A stretch of DNA of 64,000 nucleotides from Alternaria dauci (Eukaryota; Ascomycota; Dothideomycetes; Pleosporales; Pleosporaceae). Below, one piece after another: positions 57,401-64,000 of this stretch; the first letter of the stretch is position 1, and the number at the start of each line of letters is the position of its first letter. The notes under the pieces are model-generated. The model did no database searches and was not told the DNA's origin. It saw only the letters and a list, made by a program, of their open reading frames with translations. The position numbers were made by a program, and so were the translations under genes. The DNA lies in the NCBI RefSeq assembly GCF_042100115.1, contig NC_091280.1, positions 1,922,001 to 1,986,000 on the forward strand, written 5' to 3'.

Positions 57401-59569
57401 CCCTTTACCTCTTATCGAATCACAAATGTCCGCGGCTTCAGCCCTCCGACATTTCGTTACCCATGTCTCATTTCGACATCACTAACCGTTCCTGGCGTCC
57501 TCGCTCGTGCTCCTGAACGCCGCCCCGCCAAGCGAGTCACTTCGGTCTTGTTCCTGACATGTGGCGCCACTGCGGGCCGGTATTGTGCGCGGCTGCCGAA
57601 CAAGGGACTGGGTCGCCGCCGTCGATCTTCACATCATGAATTTCCGCAACAGAGATATCGAAATAGCAACGTGGTGATCTTCGCCTAATGTTGCGCCCGA
57701 CCTTACGGATTGTGGTCGCGATACGCAGCATGCATCTCTCAAACATTTGTCTCCCGCACACACACACCGCCCGCTAGCCTTGCTACCTTCTTGTTACCGG
57801 CTAAAGGGATACCAATAATCCCCCTTTGCTGGCTATGTTCTATGTAGGACAAACTCACCAATCGCCTTGTATAAAAAGGGTCCGCGGCTTTGGTCGCTTG
57901 CTCCGCAACCATATTCCAACGTCTATCTAATCGTAATGACTGGTTACATGCACGTACGGAGACGCCGCCAATGCTCGCACGAGATGCAGAAGCGAGATGA
58001 GCTTCTGCGACAGATCTTGCCTGTGAGAAGGACCAGTATATAGGGCCAGCAGGCATCCTGCCAACTTTTTGTTGCTGACCCAATGGCGCATACTTCTTTA
58101 CATGTTACTGTGCTTATATCCGCAGTTGGTAGGTTATACGACGCCTATGATATAGGCAGCTCTAGTATACACCATGTGGAGGACGAGATTCAGGCAAGAT
58201 GGCGAACAGGTTCTGGCTCTTCGTCCGAAGGCACCGGACGAAACGTTTGTAACGTGAGCTAATGTTTATTGGATGTGTGTCTTAACACTGTTGGATATGG
58301 AGAGACCTGACATGACCAGTGATCATGGAGACGGTTGCCACGTTACGTTCTTGTGTAAACATAGCCTCAGGATCACGATATGAATACATGACTTTACTCG
58401 GAATATCCTGGGGTCCATTACAAACATTCAGTTCAACCAGAGCGCGCAAGTATATTACTTCTATGGGTTTCAAGACTGCAGTTCCATGGTAAAGAACCAT
58501 TGTTGGGTGGCAATAATCACGACATTCGGATAACATATTGCACTTGAAAAAACAGTCTGGTGATACCAGCTTGTTGGCCCAGGTCGCTACCGCTCCGGCA
58601 TCAAGCCGTGTGTCGTCCCGCAAACACTGCTTGAACCCTTATCTTGTCAGTCCGTGTAGTTGCTCGCCAACAACTCAAGACGCGACTTGGTAGCAAACGG
58701 ATAGAACAAACAAAAGAAGGGTCTAGTCTAGTTCCTACACATTGTTGTCTGCTGACTATGGGTCATGCTTGTCAGAGTCTCCAACAAATACGCGTCCCCG
58801 CTGCCCGTACCAACTCCTTATCTTTGACAATAAACAAGCAATAGCCTTTCTACGTCTTGAACAGTTTCTAAACCTAAGCACATGCAATATCTCAGTACAA
58901 AATACAGACACGTCCGGCCGCTGTACCGTGAACATGAACTTGTTGAACCAAAGCAAGCACAAAAGTCCCTATAATTAGATAGCAAGAGCTATGAACCATT
59001 ATACCTAGCCTTGTTCTCTTTACTTCTCCCGCCCGTGGTAGCTCTTGAAACGAGATCTCCACCATTTGCTTTTACGATCCGCCGAGCCGAAGGCCATTGA
59101 GCCCAACCGAAACACCGCGCGTAAAGCAAAGAAAATCAAGGTACGCCAACACGTAACGAAGAAAGGCTAGAACTACTGTCGGTGAAGATCACGTTATCAA
59201 TAACGGAGCACATGGTCTATTTCCCTCGTTGAGGAGGACACGTAAGCAAGCCACATGAGTACCATGAAAAAGAAGCGGTAAAGGTCATATAACTAGTGTT
59301 AGAACTAGATAACTGGCCTTGTTATAGACGGAAGATAGTATATCGATTTCTTTGTTTCCTCCCAGCGAGGCAATAGCTTCTCTGCTACCTCTGAGAACTA
59401 AATTACAGAACAAACTTTGAAGTCAAGAACCACCTGCGCCGTTGCTTTCATGATCGCTGCAAAGCGGTTCTGCTTCGATCAACGACACCTATCGAAGTTC
59501 AGTAGTGACTTTTTTTGTCCAAAAGAAAACCTTTCCTGTAACCATCCGTCACTTCATTCAAGTGACCAC
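54481..59569. other. 5 kb gene-poor region
   Basis: The longest stretch without a supported gene. Short frames on both strands are Ser/Arg/Pro-rich and show no domain or consistent splicing. The left part is GC-rich with a TGCC tandem repeat, the right part (58.0-59.5 kb) is richer in A+T. It should contain the promoter of the ketopantoate-reductase-like gene at its left end and the 3' UTR of SUB2 at its right end. A long non-coding RNA or a gene of very short exons cannot be excluded. Confidence 0.45.
55025..55054. repeat. Short tandem repeat of TGCC units
   Basis: Two near-copies of a 16-mer (ACTGCCTGCCTGCCTG), the second truncated by two bases, in the gene-poor region. Confidence 0.7.
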
Positions 59570-61410
59570 TTAGTTATCCATGTAGGTGCCGGAGTCGACA
59601 CCGTTCTCTGGGAACTCTGGGAGCTCGACCTGGAAACGCTCCTCGATTGATTTGAGGACCGCCTCGTCATCGGGGCTGCTGACAAACGAGATGGAGAGAC
59701 CCTTGGTTCCGAAACGACCGGCACGACCAACACGGTGAAGGTAGGCGTCAGCCTTGTCGGGCATGTCGTAGTTGATGGCGACGTTGATACGCTCGACATC
59801 AATACCACGACCGAAGATGTCAGTGGAGACACAGATACGAGTCTGGAACTCCTTGAACTCCTTGTAGCGCTTGATACTGTACACAAATTAGCATTGAACT
59901 AGCAAGCGGAAGCCGTCGAGTACATACCGCTCTTCTTGGCTGATTCCGGAGTGAACAGCAGTGCTGGGGAAGTTGCACTCGCGAAGAAGCTTGTCAAGCT
60001 CGGAGCAGCGAAGAGTCGAACGGACGAAGATGATGACCTGGTTGAATTCCAAGCTGTCGAGCAGGTCGTTGAGCTTGCGGTTCTTCTCCTTCTCGTCGAG
60101 CTTCATATAGTATTGCTGGAGACCGTGAAGTGTCAACTTCTTCTCGTCGTCGACGTAGATCTCGAGCGGGTTCTGCATGAACTTCTTGCAGACAATGCGG
60201 ACCTCCTTGCTGAGCGTGGCTGAAAACATCATGACCTGCTTGTGCTGGGGAGTAGCACGGAAGATGGCCTGGACGTCGTTGCGCATGTCTATTGGGTGTT
60301 AGCAAGAGTCGGTCGGGATAGAGGACGTTTACTGACCGGGCTGGTCCAACATCTTGTCGCACTCGTCAAGGACGAAGTGCTTCAGGCTGGCAAGGCGGAG
60401 ATGCCTGTCGCGTACAAGGGCGTTGATACGACCGGGGGTACCGACAATGATGTGAGGGTGAGTGTCCTTGTTGCCGAGGAGCTCGATATCCTTCTGGACG
60501 GGAGTTCCGCCGTAGAAAACACCGACCTTGACGTCTGGCAGGAACTTGGCGAAACGGTTGTACTCGTTGCGGATCTGGTAGGCCAACTCGCGAGTGTGGC
60601 ACATGACCAGGATAGTGGCGACACCAGGCTCAGGCTTCTCGTCCATCTGCTGGAGAGTTGCGAGAACGAAGACGGCGGTCTTTCCGAGACCGGACTTGGC
60701 CTGGCAGAGGACATCGTTTCCTAGAATGGCCTGGGGAATGGTGACTTGCTGGACTGTAGGGCACACGTTATGTCAGAATGGTCTTTAAAGCGGTCGAAAC
60801 GAAGCGTGGGAAGCGAAGCGTCCGTCCATCTTGAGCAGCCGAGGTATTCCATCTAGCGCGCGTGCCAGTCTGTCTGTCCTCCCCGTACGCTCACGGTGTG
60901 CCTCCTCTTGTACACCTGCACCATGCACTCCTCCTGGGAAACCAGTCCTTCGGGACCACGAAAGTGAGCCAATGGGCACCACTAGGCTTCTTGATGCATA
61001 TACCGCTGCGCACGCCGTGATGCAGTGCGCGTCGACGCCCGTAGATAGCGGAAGGCACTGGGTCCCTCGCCACTTTGCTCGTATGTAGACAGACCAGGGC
61101 GCATTGTAGACAGAGCTCGTTTCGTAGATGGACAGACGCTTATAGGTGGATAAGGCTGAGGGGAATTATTAGACTAACCCTCGGAAGGATGTTCGAAGCC
61201 ACAGTCCGTGATTGCTCGTACGAGCTCGTCCTTGAGCAAGAAGTCGCGGAAACCGGTTGAGTGGATGCCGACGTAGCTGCCCTTCTTGTCGCCGGCAGCG
61301 TCACCGGCGGTGAGGCCGCCCTTGCTTGCAGCTGCGCTGCCGTTGGCGGGCGCATCAGTCGTCTGGATCTCCTCGTCCGAGTAGTCAATGAGGTCTTCCT
61401 CGTGAGACAT
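59570..61410 (-). CDS. sub2: ATP-dependent RNA helicase Sub2/UAP56 (DECD-box)
   Basis: Four exons on the minus strand, 61410-61179, 60753-60337, 60288-59928 and 59876-59570, 438 aa. It acts in spliceosome assembly and, in the TREX complex, in mRNA export. It starts [31 protein letters not shown] precedes the Q-motif, which is completed across intron 1 (HPSE to VQQVTIPQ). Motif I is AKSGLGKT (96-103), motif II DECD, motif III SAT, and motif [12 protein letters not shown]. It ends [13 protein letters not shown]. The first intron is 425 nt (GTTAGT...TACAG), about eight times longer than the others in this gene and window. It is divergent from RPR2. Confidence 0.96.
60754..61178 (-). other. Unusually long first intron of SUB2 (425 nt)
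   Basis: It runs from a GTTAGT donor to a CTACAG acceptor and holds short frames without coding character. A long retained intron in the gene for a splicing factor suggests splicing-based autoregulation; that is inference. Confidence 0.75.
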
Positions 61411-61834
61411 GATGGGTTATGCGTTGGGGTGAGAGTGCTGGTGTCGTGTAGAGTTGGCGGTTGCGCGTGTCGCAAGGAAGGCTGCGAAACAAAGTGGAGA
61501 GGTGAGAGTACCGGAGCGCGGTAATGTACTGAAAGCTACGAAGAGAAGAAATCAGCAAGTATTTCGCGAGTTCACAGTCACGCGAATTCGACGAGGTTGC
61601 TGAGGCGGTGGAGGTTCGTGGTGGGCGGTGGACAAGAGCGGTCGCTGGTCGCTGATGTCGAGGTAAAAAGCTCGGGCCGTCTTGCTGGGCGCTACACTAG
61701 GCCGCAAACGGACGGTACCGAATCACGAACCGTGTTTGCGAGCAGCACTTCCATGACCTTGTACTACCTCTCATTCTTCAACCGTGAAACCACGGGTTCG
61801 TACACAAGCATCCAACCATAGCACGGAAACCATC
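61411..61834. promoter_or_regulatory. Shared divergent promoter region of SUB2 and RPR2
   Basis: The start codons of two divergent RNA-processing genes are 424 bp apart. No specific site is identified. Confidence 0.5.
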
Positions 61835-62380
61835 ATGAGCAAAGTCAAAGCGCCCAAATCAAAGGGCATGCCTAACAAGCACCTGCACGCTCGTTCTACT
61901 TTTCTTTACCAAGCAGCCACATACCTGACTCTGCAAACGGCCGCCCAAGACAAGTTGGTCATTGATGTCGCACAAGACAAAGAAAGTCTTGCTCACGATG
62001 CGCCTGCGGCCCAGCGACACTCACCGCTCGCACTCGAGCTTGGATCAGACCTGCAGCAAGTATCGCGAAAAGGTCAGCTACGGCTCGCTGTCGACTTGAA
62101 ACGCTCCATGTGCAAAAGCTGCAACACCGTTCTCATTCCTGGGCGGACTGTCAAACAGGCAGTCGAAAATCCGAGTAAAGGTGGCAAGAAGCCTTGGGCA
62201 GATGTTCTCGTCGTTACTTGCCTCATCTGCGGCGGCAAGAAGCGGTTTCCGGTAGGCGCAACCAAACAATTGAAGAAGTCTAAAAGGACGACCAATTCTA
62301 CGACCCCGTTGTCGAAATCCGCTTCCGAAGATGGCCGACACTCAGACACTACCACTACCTTTGTCACGGGCACTGACTGA
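61835..62380 (+). CDS. rpr2: RNase P/MRP subunit, Rpr2/Rpp21/Snm1 family
   Basis: A single exon of 181 aa starting MSKVKAPKSKGMPNKHLHAR. RNase P removes tRNA 5' leaders. The N-terminal half is helical (NKHLHARSTFLYQAATYL is the usual opening of this family). The zinc-ribbon cysteines are in KSMCKSC-like RSMCKSCNTVLIPGRT (first pair) and VVTCLICGGKKRFPVG (second pair), separated by about 35 residues. The C-terminus is a basic Ser/Thr-rich tail. The start is the first ATG of the frame (61835), although the frame is open back to 61784. It shares its promoter with SUB2. Confidence 0.88.
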   Translation: MSKVKAPKSKGMPNKHLHARSTFLYQAATYLTLQTAAQDKLVIDVAQDKESLAHDAPAAQRHSPLALELGSDLQQVSRKGQLRLAVDLKRSMCKSCNTVLIPGRTVKQAVENPSKGGKKPWADVLVVTCLICGGKKRFPVGATKQLKKSKRTTNSTTPLSKSASEDGRHSDTTTTFVTGTD

Positions 62381-63042
62381 ACCAACTTTATGGGGTGATC
62401 CACACCTCTCATTCGCTGCATGAATGCCCGAATCACGTGTTCGGACTTGTTGGAAGTTCTTTAGGTCATTTCCATGCTCCATTTACCAACAGAGAAGTCA
62501 TGGATTGCATTGCGAAAGACCATGGATAACGCTACAAACATCGTGAAACTTCTCTTGTCACTTCCAGAGCCATGACTGCGCCACATACAGCCCAATTTTG
62601 GCACAACTGGAGATGCGGTATTTGAAGCCTGTAGCTTGCATCTTGGTGCATAGCTTGCGCAGGCTTCTCCATTCGCGAATGAAGATGAGTTATGAGACCT
62701 CATGGGAGGCATGGAGATGCTAGCAATAAAGCTCAGTAAGCGACCAGTTATCGCCATCAAGTTGTACTGTTTGCACCTGGATGAGTACTAGAGGAATGAT
62801 TGTATGAACAACGAGCTGTATACTTTGTAAGTCAAAAGCACCATACTTAAGCCTATCTTCCACTTTCTTGTTTGTCTCTCTCAAAGTTCATGTGTTCATC
62901 ACTCATCGCTCATCGCTCATATCTTACAGGTTGCATATAAAGGCGTTCGCAGGTCTCTAGAACTCTATCTCGACCTTCAAACCTCCCATCTAGTGATCGG
63001 AAACCTTCTCGTTACACCCACAACCCCCATTCAGATCTCAAC
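62381..63042. other. Intergenic region upstream of the IFI6-like gene
   Basis: 660 bp. The right part holds ACTCATCGCTCATCGCTCAT (short tandem) and a TATA box. I see nothing else. Confidence 0.5.
62936..62941 (+). promoter_or_regulatory. TATA box candidate of the IFI6-like gene
   Basis: TATAAA in the context GCATATAAAGGCG, 107 bp upstream of the ATG at 63043. This is a good distance for a TATA box followed by a pyrimidine-rich 5' UTR. Confidence 0.45.
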
Positions 63043-63521
63043 ATGGTCTTCGGAAAACCCTGGCATGACTTCGGCTTCGAGTTCCCACCCGACTTTGACT
63101 TCCACGATGCATACCACACCGACGAGCGATTCCGCAACATTGTGAACAAGATAGCCTCAATGGGTATCTGCACTCTCTTGCCCACACTCCTGCTTGCCCC
63201 CATCGGATTCGGTATGGCAGGTGTGACCGCAGGTATATTACAGTACGGCCTCTTGTATTCCGCTCTTCGTGTTAACAAGTTGCCCAGGATCAGCTGCCGT
63301 GGCCTGGCAGTCGATAATTGGAAACGTGCCAGCAGGAAGTTTGTTCTCTTTCTTGCAGAGCGCTGGAGCTGGTGGTCAGGCATTGGGATACTTGCAAACC
63401 ATGTGCCAGGTACATGCTAGTGGCTGCATCACTATTTTCAGCAGCAGGTAGCATGGGTGCGATGGGTGGAAAGTCTGGAGTGTTCGCCTGCACTGTCGAT
63501 GGTGTTTGTTCGAAGATCTAG
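63043..63521 (+). CDS. Small IFI6/IFI27-like (interferon-alpha-inducible 6-16 family) protein
   Basis: Exon 1 is 63043-63232, exon 2 begins at 63288. The first intron (GTATAT...CCCAG) joins GFGMAGVTAG to SAAVAWQSIIGNVPAGSLFS and FLQSAGAGG, the Gly/Ala-rich double-helix motif of the 6-16 family. The 3' end is less sure. Reading straight on stops at 63451. A second intron at about 63375-63420 (GTCAGG...CTAG) would continue as VAASLFSAAGSMGAMGGKSG and stop at 63521, which looks better. The protein is small and hydrophobic with a soluble N-terminus (MVFGKPWHDFGFEFPPDFDF). In animals the family sits in mitochondria or ER membranes; its role in fungi is not clear to me. Confidence 0.6.
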
Positions 63522-63722
63522 GTCGAAACTCCTCAGGGAAAGACCAGATACTCCTATGCTTCTTTTCTGATGAGACGATTCTCCAAGATCAAAGTAGAGA
63601 CTGGAGCCAATACTGAATAGTTCCCCTATGCAATGCATACAATCCACTCTTAATGTCGAACGATGTGTCTTATGATTATGTATATACTATCTCCGTTTAA
63701 GCACATCTTACACTACCACCAC

Positions 63723-64000
63723 CTATAAACCCAACACCCCCCTCAGCCCCCTCACCTTACCCCTCAAATCCCCATAACCCAACCAAACAATGCCCTGGGC
63801 CATCTTCCACGCCTTCTCCCCAGCACCCTCTCCCCTCAACGGAATATCCATTGGCGGCGGAATCCCCGTCTTGATCCCTGCCCATGCCCAACGATCCCTC
63901 GTAATACTCTTCATATTGCAAAGACTCCGCAGTCCCTCTTTGCCAGCAAACCTCCCATATCCACTGCCCTTTGTACCGCCAAACGGCATCTGAACCATGT
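63723..64000 (-). CDS. Aldehyde dehydrogenase family protein, C-terminal part (Msc7-like)
   Basis: The last 92 codons of a minus-strand gene that begins beyond the window. MPFGGTKGSGYGRFAGKEGL is the C-terminal ALDH signature near the dimer interface, and LCNMKSITRDRW with the following PPPMDIPL resembles the fungal Msc7/YHR039C-type branch. The end (KAWKMAQGIVWLGYGDLRGK) fits that branch, which often carries membrane anchors. The catalytic Cys and Glu lie outside the window. Confidence 0.8.
   Translation of the reverse strand, partial: MVQMPFGGTKGSGYGRFAGKEGLRSLCNMKSITRDRWAWAGIKTGIPPPMDIPLRGEGAGEKAWKMAQGIVWLGYGDLRGKVRGLRGVLGL

Noticed and set aside
56883..57485. A 200-codon plus-strand frame in the 5-kb gap
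   Set aside because: No domain, no plausible splicing and a composition like shadow frames. I could not support it as a gene.
58282..58623. A 113-codon minus-strand frame (MRDDTRLDAGAV...)
   Set aside because: It reads smoothly in places but has no recognisable motif or exon partner.

Overview
The window is nuclear DNA of a filamentous ascomycete, most likely a dothideomycete of the Pleosporales type. Genes are dense and on both strands. Introns are short (about 45 to 60 nt), start with GTRNGT-like donors and end with CTAAC branch sites plus YAG acceptors. The families present (Zn2Cys6 factor, KTR mannosyltransferase, TmpA-like flavoprotein, fungal ferric reductase, Las17/WASP, Sub2, Rpr2) are typical of Pezizomycotina. 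I placed introns by hand by joining frames at consensus splice sites, so exon borders are my models. I recognise no transposon, CRISPR array or secondary-metabolite backbone gene.

Layout. 0-13 kb: the end of a histidine phosphatase gene, a zinc-finger protein with a degenerate exonuclease domain, an MFS transporter and a ferric reductase, with two gene-poor gaps. 13-20 kb: a BLOC-1-like coiled-coil protein, a Golgi mannosyltransferase, a small membrane protein and a Zn2Cys6 regulator. 20-30 kb: WASP, a head-to-head pair of related F-box-like genes, mitochondrial 2-methylcitrate dehydratase and a TmpA-like membrane oxidoreductase. 32-47 kb: a divergent SDR/methyltransferase pair, a GPI-anchored PEBP-like protein, ribosomal protein eL43, a second MFS transporter, an RWD/DUF1115-type protein, mitochondrial Mrs2, a small disordered protein, Rfc5 and a hypothetical protein. 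48-64 kb: an interrupted tRNA-Lys gene, a membrane-anchored hexokinase, a ketopantoate-reductase-like protein with a very long tail, a 5 kb gene-poor gap, the Sub2/Rpr2 divergent pair, an IFI6/IFI27-like protein and the end of an aldehyde dehydrogenase.

The genes are mostly unrelated housekeeping and accessory genes rather than one pathway. Local links are the divergent pairs that share a promoter: the two F-box-like genes, SDR/methyltransferase, and SUB2/RPR2.

The main discovery is at 48033-48217 on the minus strand. It is a tRNA-Lys(UUU) gene whose D-loop and T-loop are each split by an insertion with all the marks of a spliceosomal mRNA intron (GT start, CTAAC branch site, CAG end, 59 and 52 nt). 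Removing both gives a nearly perfect 74-nt tRNA, followed by a T6 Pol III terminator. The insertions also split the internal A and B boxes of the Pol III promoter.
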